This document shows positions 34,127-45,464 of a stretch of DNA of 64,000 nt, piece by piece. The first letter of the stretch is position 1. Each line of letters opens with the position of its first letter. The notes beneath the pieces were generated by a model that worked only from the letters and a program-made list of their open reading frames with translations, had not been told where the DNA came from and searched no databases. The stretch is from Omphiscola glabra (taxonomy: Eukaryota > Mollusca > Gastropoda > Lymnaeidae), in the NCBI GenBank assembly GCA_964017045.1, contig OZ024802.1:7672413-7736412 (forward strand). The letters are read 5' to 3'. A program made the position numbers and the translations under genes.

Positions 34127-34315
34127 TTTCTTTAGTTTGACACACAAAAGTCTCAGTTGTTGAAATAGTGACCTTTGAGTTTGACACACAAAAGTCTCAG
34201 TTGTTAAAATAGTGAACTTTGAGTTAGACACACAGAAGTCTCAGTTGTTAAAATAGTGACCTTTGAGTTTGACACACAGAAGTCTCAGTTGTTCAAATAG
34301 TGACCTTTGAGTTTT
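34127..34315. repeat. 44-46 bp repeat, about 4 copies
   Basis: Units contain TTTGACACACAAAAGTCTCA and GTTGTTAAAATAGTGACCTT. Confidence 0.95.
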
Positions 34316-34372
34316 CAACGGAGTGGTAGGAGTTCTAGGCTCGTTTTGATCCCATCATTTGGTAGACACAAT

Positions 34373-35112
34373 GAATGAACGTTCGGAAGTCCACGGACAC
34401 ACTCACTGACACACACAGGAACATACCAACAAACAGAAGTCCACGACACACTCACTGACACACAAAAGAATATACCAACAAACAGAAGTCTTCGGACACA
34501 CTCACTGTCACACAAACGAACATACCAACAAACAGACGTTCACGACACACTCACTGACACACAAACTAACATACCAACAAACAGAAGTCCACGATACACT
34601 CAGTAAAACACAAACTAACATACCAACAAACAGAAGTCCACAGACACACTCAGTGAAACACAAACTAACATACCAACAAACAGAAGCCTTCGGACACACT
34701 CACTGACACACACACTAACATACCAACAAACAGAAGTCCACGACACACTCACTGACACACAAACGAACATACCAACAAATAGAAGTCTTCGGACACACTC
34801 ATTGACACACATACTAACATACCAACAAACAGAAGTCCACGACACACTCACTGACACACAAACGAACATACCAATAAACAGAAGTCTTCGGACACACAAA
34901 CTTACATACCAACAAACTGAAGTCCACGACACACTCACTGACACACAAACGAACATACCAACAAACATAAGTCCACGACAAACTCACTGACACACAAACT
35001 TACATACCAACAAACAGAAGTCCACGACACACTCAGTGAAACACAAACTTACATACTAACAAACAGAAGTCCACAGACACACTCAGTGAAACAAAAACTT
35101 ATATACCAACTT
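34373..35112. repeat. About 50-bp minisatellite, about 15 copies
   Basis: Each unit has AACATACCAACAAACAGAAG, then either TCCACGACAC or TCTTCGGACAC, then ACTCACTGACACACAAAC. Unit length varies 48-51 bp through ACGACACA/CGGACACA changes. Cys/Val-rich minus-strand frames are artefacts. Confidence 0.96.
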
Positions 35113-36755
35113 ATTTCTGTGTCCTCGTATACATCTTTGCAACTTTCAGGAGATTTGAAATTGACACATTAACATTTATGACTGTGTTATCAAGGTTGTT
35201 GTAAAACTGAAGATGTTCCTAGGCTTACGGGTGGGAGGGGCCGGGGGGGATGAAGGGGGCGACATTACGTCGGATGTTGTGTACTGTAACGAAAATTGTC
35301 GAACATCTTAAAATAGCGCAGTGGTCCGGCCGTAAAAATTTATAATGACTCCCCCCCCCCCCCAAAACCGCACACACTCCTCAAAGATGTTTTAAAATAC
35401 CGAATCCATCATTTGTATGGTTTAACTTTGTATCAGGATCGAACGGATCGTCTGCTTGCAATTTGCCCCCGCAAAAGTTCTCAAATTATGACTTTTGTAA
35501 AGAGAGCAACAGATCTATAGCGAGAGAAATGTGCCGGGAAGTTGTTCCATTTGAACACTGCAGACTTCTAATTAGCGGATAACACGCGTATTGACATATC
35601 GTGCTGGCATCACGCGTAAACACGCACTTGACGACCTCGTCTTGGTATGCGTGATATGGTGTGTGTGTGTGGAGGGGGGTGAAGGTCACCAGCGAGCTGG
35701 GGGGGAGCTAGTTTTTATTATATTACATGTCAAGGTCAAAAAATATAAACAGATTTATGCACGTTTTGAGTAGGTTACAGGTCCTGCCTGTTCCTAAAGT
35801 TTGTGAAAGTCGAGTTACAAAATATCTCTACTGCTCCTTTAAAATATGTGGCTTCAATGTCTGAATTATTGCTTGTATATTGTTGTCATGGAGACTATTA
35901 TTATTGATATGTCTTTACTTATCATCTCTCTAAGATACATTTTTAAAATTATTTTAGCAATTTTGAAATATTTAAAAATAAAAGCAAGATTATTTGTAGA
36001 GTAAATGCAAAAATGTTCATAAAAAGTAAAAAATAATCCAGTTTGAATAAAAAATAAATAAATAAACTATCTTTAAAATTGAAACACCAACTCTCCCCTC
36101 CTTCCACCTCTTCCACATAAGGGAAATATAAGATATCCACAAGGAATGAATTCAACATTTACAACACTAAACAATGTAGCTAACGTCTCGTGAAATCCAC
36201 ATCTATACTAAACTACCTCTTCCCCCCCCCCCACCACCCTATGTCCACATCTATACTCAACTACCTCTATCCCATCCTACTATTTCGTGAAGTCCACAGA
36301 TCTTTCGTTACCCATCACCACTTCCGTTTCTCCTGGTCAAACATCGAGCACAAAGCGAGTGCGTAATCACTTAATGACAGCAGAGAGCTACTTACGGGAA
36401 GCTTGGCCCGGATGTAAAACATCCTAATTGCTCATTACCTCTACTCTCGTCTCTCCTACAACAAATGTGAAACATCTGATGGTAATGTCGTCATCGGCCA
36501 TCTCGTGTTCTTAACCAAAGCAAATTGTCACTTTATAATAATGATTAGTCCCAGGAAAGAAAACTAGAAGTTGGTCAAAATCTCTGATATCATTGCCTTA
36601 GTCAAGCGCAAATGAAAATGTTTTTAAGACGTTTAAAGGGTTTTGCAAAAATCTGATGCAATTTGTCCTTCATTTATACAGCCCTTCATCGTGGCAGCTC
36701 TCTGTACTAATGTGATTTATTCTCTTGTAAGGTTATCTACCACCAAGCGGTTCAG
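35113..36755. other. Mostly unique AT-rich DNA
   Basis: C-runs at 35349-35362 and 36220-36230. A short imperfect duplication GTCCACATCTATACT / ATCCACATCTATACT around 36197 and 36243. No gene recognised. Confidence 0.4.
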
Positions 36756-36759
36756 CCAC

Positions 36760-37690
36760 TATTCTCTATAGGTGTTTTCGAGCCAGGCTTTGACTACCCA
36801 GATGAGTCGTGAGCCGGCCGGATCGGCGCTGGGATGCACCATCTCGCACAATGGTTTCCGTTCTCTCGTTTCGCGTCACCTCAACGCGAAAAGAGACCCA
36901 ATGGAGGCTGGCTGCAGATTCAGGAGTAAACTGTGAGCCAGTGAAGACCGTAATGGTCCAGAAGCTTTTCTTCCTCACTAGGCGACGGTGCCCTTGTTTA
37001 CGGTCAACAAAAATACTTCGAGTTCTGCATCGAAGTTTGCTCTGTTTTTGACACTGGGCCCTGAAGTCTCCTCTGGTTGAGATACCGACAATGGGTAATT
37101 TATGAATGCACCATACCCAGCTCACGTTGTCATTGTGAAACTTGAGCCGTCAGCAAAAGCTTTAAGAACGTTATTCTGTGAAATCAGCTATCACCCTCAA
37201 AGCTTCTTCCTTCCTAACATCTTGAGGTGTGGTCTTTGTCCCCACTGCATTTGTCTGTGACAGACGACTATGCGGAAGACCAGAGCCTTAATTCGGGCCT
37301 CGTGCCGGGATCAGTCACAATTTTCCCCTGATTTAGGCTATAGTTTGGCTTTTCTCCAAAGCTATAAAGGAGGGTCTTTATAGCCTCTTCCACGTTACTC
37401 ATCGGTCTTATAATAAGACGCCGGGCTTCGTTGTGTCTAACTTGCGGTATCTTACCACCACTGTGGGTATTGCTTTGCTTCTTCTCATGCAGAATGGTTC
37501 TACGTCTGCCAACATTTCTACAGAGACTTTGGGTGCGGTATGGAGCGCCCCGTACACAAAACGGAGAGCAAGGATTTTTTTTGCATTCCCAGCCTCGAAG
37601 GCCGTTGGAATTGAAAACGTTTGGGGGCTAGGTTCCATAATCCTCTTGGATAGGCGAAAATTCGCCTTATATTTGATTAACCATTTATAA
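36760..37690. other. GC-richer decayed sequence, origin unknown
   Basis: This island is GC-richer than its flanks and free of tandem arrays. Frames of 60-119 codons run on both strands (largest on minus, 36766-37125; another at 37408-37638). I recognise no family, and the frames lack splice-bounded starts and ends. A decayed gene or transposon is the likeliest origin. Confidence 0.3.
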
Positions 37691-37908
37691 ACAATTTAAG
37701 ACTTTATAAGCCATATCCACACTCTTATAATCCTTTACCACGCCGTTATTAACCTTTGCCACACTCTTATAAGATTTTATATACTCTTAAACCTAAGTAA
37801 TACTATATTGGTTTCTAAATTACATGCATACAAGTAAAATAAATACGCGATATTTGGAGTCTGCGCAAAGTGAACAGCGATATGGTGAGGGACGGCTGTA
37901 TCCACAAT

Positions 37909-38160
37909 TCATCCATAAAGGTTGTTGCTGAATTCCATGTTATCCGCTCCTGGTAAGGTGATGGACTTTGTGAGCGTATTGCAGACGTGCGTCACTATAA
38001 AAGCTACGTCATTTGTGAACACACTCACAGTGAAAGGATCCGTGCTGTTGAAGTTCTTCACTTCTATGATCTTAACAGTGCCATCGTTTCAAACTGCCTG
38101 GCCCAAACCACGATGTCGGGTGCAGTTGCACTGGCCCTAGCGAATAACCGTTTATGTGAA
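37909..38160 (-). pseudogene. Possible decayed serine-protease-like fragment
   Basis: On the minus strand an open stretch (38088 to 37909) reads NDGTVKIIEVKNFNST, then TNDVAFIV, then KSITLPGADN. This spacing resembles the middle of chymotrypsin-fold proteases (NDIALxxL ... ISLP). Just before it VIR, a stop, GQCN stands where VLTAAHCN would be expected, so the catalytic His would be lost and a stop introduced. The resemblance is short and I could not find a GDSGGP motif, so it may be coincidence. Confidence 0.22.
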
Positions 38161-38456
38161 ACGAATTGCCATTGTTGGATATAACAGGGCTACGTCCACA
38201 TCGCGTCCGTTGAGTAATTGGGTTGTTCCGTGCGCCTTCTGTCTGACGCCACGCACATTCAGTTGTAGGACCACCTGTGTGTGCGCGCGAATACCATCTT
38301 CGCCGCATCTATAACGGTCGGTCAATTGTTCGCGTCGCGAGTGAGGGTCGATTCCTCAAGCCAGGAGTGTCAGGGGAAAGTTTTCCCCGAGCCACCTCGG
38401 CAGTAATGTTCCCATGCGCCAACTTGTTCCCCAGTATGAACGTAAACGGTTTAGAA

Positions 38457-38785
38457 CAGGGCTCTACAAACTTTTTCAACAATGGGCCTGCTCAGTGTCA
38501 TCAGGCTCTATCGCCGATAGTATCGGGGGCCGAAATATGAACGAACACATCTCATTGAATTTGATTGCAGTGGAAAAACAACTAGATAAAAACAAAGAAA
38601 TTTTTAAAATAAAGAAAAAACATCGCCAACACAAAGTTAATAGTATTTCAGCGGGCAGTAAGGCAAACAAGACGATCAATACCCCGTTCCGCATTTACCA
38701 CAGCTTGCCAGGTACCCTTATGGTTGCCAGGTGGGCCGGATTAATGAACCACTGTCGGCCCCCGGATCTAGTTTGAGGAACCCTG
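38457..38785. mobile_element. hAT MITE, 329 bp, with exact 8-bp target duplication
   Basis: The left end CAGGGCTCTACAAACTTTTT and the right end (minus strand) CAGGGTTCCTCAAACTAGAT form hAT-type terminal inverted repeats. GTTTAGAA occurs directly on both sides (38449-38456 and 38786-38793). There is no transposase coding. Spurious frames cross it. Confidence 0.88.
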
Positions 38786-38989
38786 GTTTAGAAGGTCATC
38801 CTGGGTTAATGATATCAATCGTCCAAGCCCTAAAAATAGAGAGAAAGGACAGCAGCTTCCCCCACCACATAGGTCAAAGATTTGCGTCTCCTAGGCATCT
38901 TTCCCATGGACTCATCGGGTCGTTGCCAGGTTGCATGATCATTTGTTCGACCGTACACTTCAGTTACGCCCAAAGCATACTAGTCTCTC

Positions 38990-39660
38990 GCACCGCGTAG
39001 AGGAGCGATCATCTGCGACAGAGCTCGCTGGACTGAAAATGTCGCATAAGAGATGGAGTCGGTGGGCCGTCGAGCGTGAGCTCTTAATGCCCCCCCCGGC
39101 GCCCCCCCCCCACAATCCAGCGCACTGAAGGACTTAACCCGACGCCAGCCCATGCGGAAGGGCGCCGAGAACTTCCCCCTTGATCTAGGGGAGGCCCGGT
39201 CGACCGAGGACGCTGCGTTTAAAGCGTCCGCAGTCCACTCTCTATGGGTCAGGACGGCTTTACTTCCACTCCGGGGGGTTGGTGTTGCGTTGCCATTCCC
39301 CACCGCCCAGGGAGTCTTTCGGTCGGGACGTTTGTAGTAGCGGGACGAAACGGTTGCCTAGGAGCGGCTTTCTCACGGCCGCGTAGCTAAAATCATCGGC
39401 ATGGGTTTTGATGGCCACCCAAGCCTCATATCCATTAACAGCAACTAGTAATCATGTTAGTGGCAGCTCCCGTTGCGTTGGGAGTCATGCGTTTGGCCGG
39501 GGGTTTTTTAGCTTCGGGTGGACAAGTCCCCCCTACTAGTCTGCCACGCCGCGAAGAGGCAAAACCCCATGTGGACGCCCCCAAGTCTCCTCGGGGACGC
39601 TCCCGCTTACGCAGCACAGAGCTCGCTGGACTAAAGAATTCAGCCTTCTCTGGACACATG
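38990..39660. other. GC-rich segment with an 18-bp direct repeat
   Basis: ACAGAGCTCGCTGGACT occurs at about 39019 and 39618, about 600 bp apart, and is translated STELAGLK/ATELAGLK in both. A piece at about 39190-39240, read on the minus strand (AGTGGACTGCGGACGCTT ... CTCGGTCGACC), recurs at 63327-63372. These point to an unclassified GC-rich repeat or transposon family. Confidence 0.45.
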
Positions 39661-39782
39661 TCTATGGTAACAGAAAGAAGGCACCAAGCCTGCAGCGTGC
39701 AGATGTGTAGCCTTCTATTGTTATAGTGCCGTGTATTGCCAACAGCAGCAGCGTTATGGGCAATTTCATGGGTGCTCGTACA

Positions 39783-39842
39783 GAACTACCCGGGTACCCG
39801 TACACAACACAACTACCCGGGTGCCCGTACACAACTACCAGG
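39783..39842. repeat. About 25-bp repeat, 3 copies (CTACCCGGGTACCCGTACAC)
   Basis: Three imperfect copies of ACTACCCGGGTACCCGTACA, the middle one expanded by ACAAC. A hAT-like right end (CTGTAGTTTGAGGACCCCCG) follows at 39887-39906, with no partner found. Confidence 0.7.
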
Positions 39843-39909
39843 CTGACCGTCTACAGGACCCCTGGCCGGTTGGATCTGACCCTCAAGCTGTAGTTTGAGG
39901 ACCCCCGGG

Positions 39910-40970
39910 CTAGGAAAGGGAGAAGCTTACTAAATAATAATGAGCATCGTAGCCTTAAACCACAATCGCGCCAGTATCCTGTCGCAACTCGGGGTGAGGT
40001 AAGTAAGAGACACACCCAATTAAAGACGGACAAGCCGGTCTGTTGGTGAAAGATAACGAGAGGAGAGGGTTAAACAATGACGTCACGGCTTTATTAAAAT
40101 GGATTTTGTTGAAATCGCAGTCAATTAACTCCATTTCTTTAAAAACAGAGACAGAATCGTGCGATGTTGGCCATCCATCGAAATTTCATAAAGTTCGATA
40201 GCCCCGTGCTAAATAACAAGAAATTAGAAGCAGCGATGTAGTCCATCCTGGCTCCGGCTACCACTTAAAAGTCTGCGAAGACTGGGTTCTCAGCTGAACC
40301 TTCAGACCTGACAAAGCATATTTAATAATTGGTGCTCAGTTTTAGCTCGAGCATTGCGGCTAAATGTCTTCTTAGTAATTAGACTCCTATATCACAGGGC
40401 CAGGAGTTTTTTTTTTTTTTAAATCAATTGTTAGCGTCCAACGTCTCTAATCGGATTACCTAACCCGCCTCTTTTTGAGTTAGAGATTATCTACAAACGG
40501 AAGTCAATTATCCCGCTCCCCTCAAACCCAACCTTTCAGTTCTTTACCACTATCTTCAAACTCTCGGACCCATATCAATTTTGTTGGGGTGAAACCGGTA
40601 CACCTGAACATGGGAATTTTTTTTTTGTACTCCATATTTCTGATTGGAAAGAAATGAGGGCAGACGTAGAGAACGTTTTGGACTGTTTGGTTTGATATCG
40701 TAGGACGCAACGTAAAGAAGAGCTTATCGTTAGCGACGATTTTGTTGACATAAAACAGAGCTCGAGGTTAGCACGGACTTCCGCCCGTAAGGAGATTGAA
40801 TTCTGCAGAAATGCCTTTTTTTTCCCCCCTTTCTTTTTTTTCTTTTAATTTATTAGGTGTACCGTAAGTTTGAGCTCAACTTATTTTCTTGTTGTTGTAA
40901 ATACCGTGAGCAAAGCTTTTGGTTATGGTTAACCTCACCAATTCATTTTTATACAGAGTGAATTGAATTG
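39910..40970. other. Unique DNA
   Basis: A donor-like GAGGTAAGTAAG at about 39996 and TGACGTCA at 40078-40085. No exon could be bounded. Confidence 0.4.
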
Positions 40971-40979
40971 AGTGTAAAA

Positions 40980-41405
40980 CAGTGATTCCCAAAGTGGTCT
41001 ATATCGACCCCCAGTGGTCTACGACAACTTGCAAGGGGTCTATGGCAGCGGAAAAAAAATTGGGGGTCCATGAAATTAAAATAGGGGTCCATGAAATGAA
41101 AATTGGGGTCGACGATAGTGGATCTCATGTAAGCAGGTCAAGACTTCTATTTTGGCATTTTTTAATTTAAATTTAAATAATAAATGTATAAAAACTTAAC
41201 ATGTTTTTAAAAAAGTTATTCACACTGGACTTCACTACCGTTATAAATTTAAATCTTTCAAAGTGAGTAGCACTATACCGCCTGTCAAAAATACATTTAA
41301 TGTTAATGAATTTGCAAAAAATCAATATCAGGTAAGCAGGGGGTCTACCCAAAACCGAAAAACATGGCAAGGGGTCTACGAGACAAAAAAAATTGGGAAC
41401 CTCTG
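40980..41405. mobile_element. hAT MITE, 426 bp, with exact 8-bp target duplication
   Basis: The left end CAGTGATTCCCAAAGTGGTC and the right end (minus strand) CAGAGGTTCCCAATTTTTTT are hAT termini. GTGTAAAA flanks both sides (40972-40979 and 41406-41413). Subterminal GGGGTCTA/GGGGTCCATGAAA motifs are repeated. No transposase is left. Confidence 0.9.
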
Positions 41406-41539
41406 GTGTAAAACATCCCCTAAAATCAACGTTTTTCCTTTATAAGATGTAATATCAAGGAATGGGGGGTTGGGGCAGATACTATGACAAAACTTGCAAA
41501 CATGTAACGAACTTTATAAGAAACTCAGTAAGTACTCCT

Positions 41540-41691
41540 TCTCCTCAAGGTTGGCAACCGCTTATTTTTTTTCACGCCCCCGAATTATATTTTTTAATAT
41601 TCTAAACTCTCGTCCGACTTCACATTGCAGATTTATTTCAACAACTATTTCAGAAAACAAAAGAAAATATTACACACCAAACTCGTTTGTC

Positions 41692-41695
<4 letters not shown>
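41540..41695 (-). repeat. Dispersed repeat family R1, copy 4 (-)
   Basis: CACATTGCAGATTTATTTCA, ACTATTTCAGAAAACAAAAG and AAATATTACACACCAAACTC are reverse-complement matches to copy 1. Confidence 0.6.

Positions 41696-41740
<45 letters not shown>
41696..41740. repeat. Poly(A) tract, 45 bases
   Basis: Uninterrupted A run adjoining the R1 copy 4 fragment. It could be a retroposed tail or slippage. Confidence 0.95.
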
Positions 41741-41742
<2 letters not shown>

Positions 41743-42072
41743 AATTTCATTTCTCATGACTTTTTATTTTGTGATATCAGTATCATAGTATTTCCGTCAC
41801 TTTCCCCTTGCATAAATGCTGCAGTAACGCCTCTGTTATGTTGTTATATAGTTAATTGTTTTGCGGGAATTTGTGTGTGTGTGGGGGGGGGGGGAGGGGT
41901 TGAATTTTGCTTAACAGTATCGGAGCCTTACGCAGTTAGCCTGGTGCACAGGTGTCCCTCATGGTGTCTAACAAATTGTAAAGTAGGGGTACGCCAAGAA
42001 TTTATCATTACAAAATATCTGAGTGATGACGTAGCCAGGGTCGCAGAATTGGGTTTGTATAGAGACGTCATT

Positions 42073-42315
42073 TTTGTCTGGAGTAATCTTCTATTTTATC
42101 TGGAGTTATCTTCTATGTTGTGTGGAATTATCTTCTATTTTGTCTGGAGTAATCTTCTATTTTATCTGGAGTTATCTTCTATTTTGTGTGGAATTATCTT
42201 CTATTTTATCTGGAGTTATCTTCTATTGTGTCTGGGTTATCTTTATTTTGTCTGGAGTTATCTTCTATTTTGTCTGGAGTTATCTTCTATTTTGGCTGGA
42301 TTTATCTTCTATTTT
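42073..42315. repeat. 22-bp minisatellite, about 11 copies
   Basis: Units TCTGGAGTTATCTTCTATTT plus TG, with GGAATTATC and GAGTAATC variants. Confidence 0.95.
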
Positions 42316-42444
42316 TTTTATCCACCTTCCTCCTGAATCTATTCTCTTTTCTGAAACCCAAATCATGAAAATGTACATAACATGATATTCAAACGTTGAA
42401 AGTTGTCGCATATCACCAAATAATTCATTGTATATGGGAGGTAA

Positions 42445-42756
42445 AAATAAGGAATCACAGGTGGTATTCACAGCTTTCAAAACTGCACTCAAAACACATC
42501 TCTTTAAACTCTACTATCCTGACTGATTCTTCCCTCTGACCGATAGACGATACTGCTGGGTGCCGTCCATGGCTTGACATTTAAAAAGTTACGGAATGGT
42601 TGGGCAAATGCACATTTCTTTTGTTTCATTTAATTAATGTATGTTAATTTTTTAAGTTCATGATTAAGTTTGTAAATTGTATGTACAGCGTGGTGAGCCC
42701 AGCCCTAGGTTGGGGTACTACGCTATAAAAAACTTCTTATAATAATAATAATAATT
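42445..42756 (+). mobile_element. 5'-truncated L2/CR1-like non-LTR retrotransposon 3' end, copy 1
   Basis: The frame ending at TGA 42524-42526 reads ESQVVFTAFKTALKTHLFKL. This matches the conserved reverse-transcriptase C-terminus (FKxxLKTHLF) of L2/CR1/Jockey-type elements. A 3' UTR follows, ending ACAGCGTGG, CCCAGCCCTAGGTTGGG, ACTACGCTATAAAAAACTTC and an (AAT)n tail. The same end recurs at 49720-49816. Confidence 0.75.
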
Positions 42757-43410
42757 CTATCCGGATGCCAGCGATAATTTTCTTTCATTAGAGGCAATGT
42801 ACTGAATGCTATGATAGTATATGGAGCAATTCTCTGTCTGTGTATGTGTACAAGTTATATGTACAAATAATTTACATATAAATACAATAAAAATAAATGT
42901 CAGCATGAAGATATATTTAATAAGGGTTTGGGTGGGGGCTCATGGAAGGGCAGAATATGACGTTGCTGGACTAGTGTTGTTCATCCCAAGATGTCACGGT
43001 GACCCCATTATGTAGGTCCTGTAGATCGAGCGACCATGCCTGAGACTTTTAAATCTCTAGGAATTCGAAAAATATTTGTTTACCCAAGGGCTCAGGGGCA
43101 TGCCTTATAGGAGTCCGATTTGGGAGGAGGGGGGCAATTTAAATAAAAATTTGGATTTGGGAAAAGGGGGGGGGGTATAATATGAGTCATTTTATGGGGG
43201 GGGGGGAGATAACGGTGGACAGTTGTGTAAAGCTCCAGCACCCCAGCAGGTGAGTTGAGGACTTAATAACTTTTCGCTTAAGATTTAAGATTTTTTTTTT
43301 GGATAGAAGATTTAGTTATTTTTTCATACATTTTTTAAGTTGGTTTAGTTAGATGAAATTCCGGATCTGAAACACGAATCAGACACTTCGGAATAGAACG
43401 TGCATTGCAA

Positions 43411-43708
43411 ACCTCTGGTAGGCCAACCTCTGGTAGGGCAACTTCTGGTAGGGCAACCTCTGGTAGAGCAACCTGTGGTAGGGCAACCGCTGGTAGAGCG
43501 ACCTCTGGTAGAGCGACATCTGGTAGAGCGACCTCTGGTAGAGCAACCTCTGGTAGGGCAACCGCTGGTAGAGCGACCTCTGGTAGAGCGACATCTGGTA
43601 GAGCGACCTCTGGTAGAGCGACCTCTGGTAGAGCGACATCTGGTAGAGCGACCTCTGGTAGAGCGACCTCTGGTAGGGCAACCGCTGGTGGAGCGACCTC
43701 TGGTATGG
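43411..43708. repeat. 15-bp minisatellite, 20 copies
   Basis: Unit CTCTGGTAGAGCGAC, with GGGCAAC, AGCAAC and ACATCTGG variants in a repeated order, suggesting a 45-90 bp higher-order unit. Several frames on both strands stay open. Confidence 0.96.
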
Positions 43709-43744
43709 TCTATAAAAAGCACTCGCTCAAAAATCCTTTACTGG

Positions 43745-43945
43745 TGTACCGTATAGTGTTCCTATGTTCCATGCATGCTATACGTGTGTAACATATAGTG
43801 TAGCGATGGTACAAACTTCCTTTACTGATGTACCATTATGGTGTAGCGATGGTGCAAACATCTGTTAGGGGTGTACCATATCGTGTTACTATGTTCTATA
43901 CATGATATACCTGTGTACCATATAGTGCAGCAATGGTGCACACAT
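43745..43945. repeat. About 120-bp degenerate tandem duplication
   Basis: GTGTACCGTATAGTGTTCCT ... ATGCTATACGTGTGTAAC is repeated as GTGTACCATATCGTGTTACT ... ATGATATACCTGTGTACC. Shorter internal similarity (ATAGTGTAGCGATGGTACAA) recurs as well. Confidence 0.75.
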
Positions 43946-43997
43946 ATAAGAAACTATTTTTAATTTCCAACGTTTGTAAATAAACTTGTTTTTATTC

Positions 43998-44275
43998 TGC
44001 CGTCTGTTGCATTGTGACGTCTGTGACATTGTGACTTCTGTGGCATTGTGGCGTCTGTGACATTGTGACGTCTGTGACATTGTGACGTCTGTGACATTGT
44101 GACATCTGTGGCATTGTGGCGTCTGTGGCACCCTGACGTCTGTGGTACTGTGACTTCTGTGGCGCCGTGACGTTTGCGGCACTGTGGCACTATCGCACTG
44201 TGACATCTGTGGCACTGTGATATCTGTGGCATTGTGACGTCTGTGACACTGTGACATTGTGACGCCTGTTGCACT
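43998..44275. repeat. 17-bp repeat GTGACATTGTGACGTCT, about 15 copies
   Basis: The 5' part is regular. The 3' part is diverged (GGCACTGTGACTTCTGTG) and irregular. Confidence 0.92.
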
Positions 44276-44485
44276 GGGACGTCCATGTTGTGAGGTGGTC
44301 TTGATGCAGTCAACGACTTTACTCATTTACGTTGAGTATTACACATCTTCTTGCAGGTCGTGAGTTACATGGACAAGGGATAGAGAGACCTTTAGGAAAC
44401 AGACTGGAAGCTGTGTGGAGGTCGGAGGTCACCATAAACCTACAAGACGTAGCAGTTCACGTCAAAGTAACACCTAATATTTCAA

Positions 44486-44785
44486 CAAACCAATAACAGC
44501 TCTGCATAACGTAGCTATATTAAAATCAACCAATCGGACGACGATACGACGTACTCATATTAAAATCAACCAATCGGACGACGATACGATGTACTCATAT
44601 TAAAATCAACCAATCGGACGACGATAGGATGTACTCATATTAAAATCAACCAATCGGACGACGATACGATGTACTCATATTAAAATCAACCAATCGGACG
44701 ACGATACGATGTACTCATATTAAAATCAACCAATCGGAGAACAAGACGTGTTACCCTTATAAAAAACAACCAATCAGACCGCCTT
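44486..44785 (+). promoter_or_regulatory. Eight CCAAT boxes at exact 40-bp spacing (40-bp array)
   Basis: CCAAT starts at 44490, 44530, 44570, 44610, 44650, 44690, 44730 and 44770. The six inner units share ATATTAAAATCAACCAATCG. The outer two have diverged elsewhere but keep CCAAT in register (ACCAATAACAG, ACCAATCAGA). ACCAATCGG/ACCAATCAG fits the NF-Y core well. The array lies about 0.7-1 kb upstream of the GTPase start codon, so an enhancer/promoter role is plausible but inferred. Confidence 0.6.
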
Positions 44786-45027
44786 AACAACTATCCAACA
44801 GCTCTTAGTAATTTTTACTTATACATAAATCTCTAACAGTAAATAGTTTTTGTACAATTTATTAATTATCTACAAGCAAGTACATTAGTTCGATAAAAAA
44901 TTTTTTTTTTTTTTTAAATGAAGTCGTTCATCTTGTACGAGAACACAGTTATATTTTTTTAACCAGCTTTAAGGCAAAGGGTGCTGGAAGTTAATTGGCC
45001 CGTCTCACGTGGTGAGTTTACAGTGGC

Positions 45028-45127
45028 CGCTCTAAGTACTTATTCAAACAACGACAGCCATCACCTCAGTGGTTCCATAACCGCTCTAAGTACTTACACA
45101 AACAACGGCAGCCATCACCTCAGTGGA
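45028..45127. repeat. 54-bp tandem duplication
   Basis: The block CGCTCTAAGTACTTA ... AACGACAGCCATCACCTCAG at 45028-45081 is repeated from 45082 with few changes. It lies between the CCAAT array and the TATA-like box of the GTPase gene. Confidence 0.9.
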
Positions 45128-45134
45128 TATATAA
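45128..45134 (+). promoter_or_regulatory. TATA-like box upstream of the small GTPase exon
   Basis: TATATAA directly after the 54-bp duplication, 330 bp before the ATG at 45465. A donor-like ACGGTAAAC (about 45187) and an acceptor ATTTTTTCCTTACAG (ending 45312) could bound a small 5' UTR intron. The promoter assignment is inference. Confidence 0.35.
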
Positions 45135-45464
45135 CAAACATTTGCTCATCTAAGTGTTTTACTATGTCGGCTCGAGCTGCGCACCTACGGTAAACACAAC
45201 CGGCGCCCCCCATCCCCTCCATGACTTCTGAACGTGGATGGGTGCCGTTTACAGGTGTGCACGTCTCGTAGTTAAGCCATCGCTGACTTCCCGGACTATT
45301 TTTTCCTTACAGGTGTGATTCTAGTCGGCTGTGTGTTTATTTTTCGTATATTTCACCTGTCAAAATGTTAGAGTGATAATATTTTGCCACGCTTGGATGC
45401 CCACCCATTAAAGCTTATTTGGATTATCATCTTGGTGACGAGAGGACAGACTCGCTAATATAAG

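Noticed and set aside
42541..42570. GATACTGCTGGG as the DTAG motif of the GTPase
   Set aside because: It is upstream of the P-loop exon and lies in the 3' UTR of an L2-like element.
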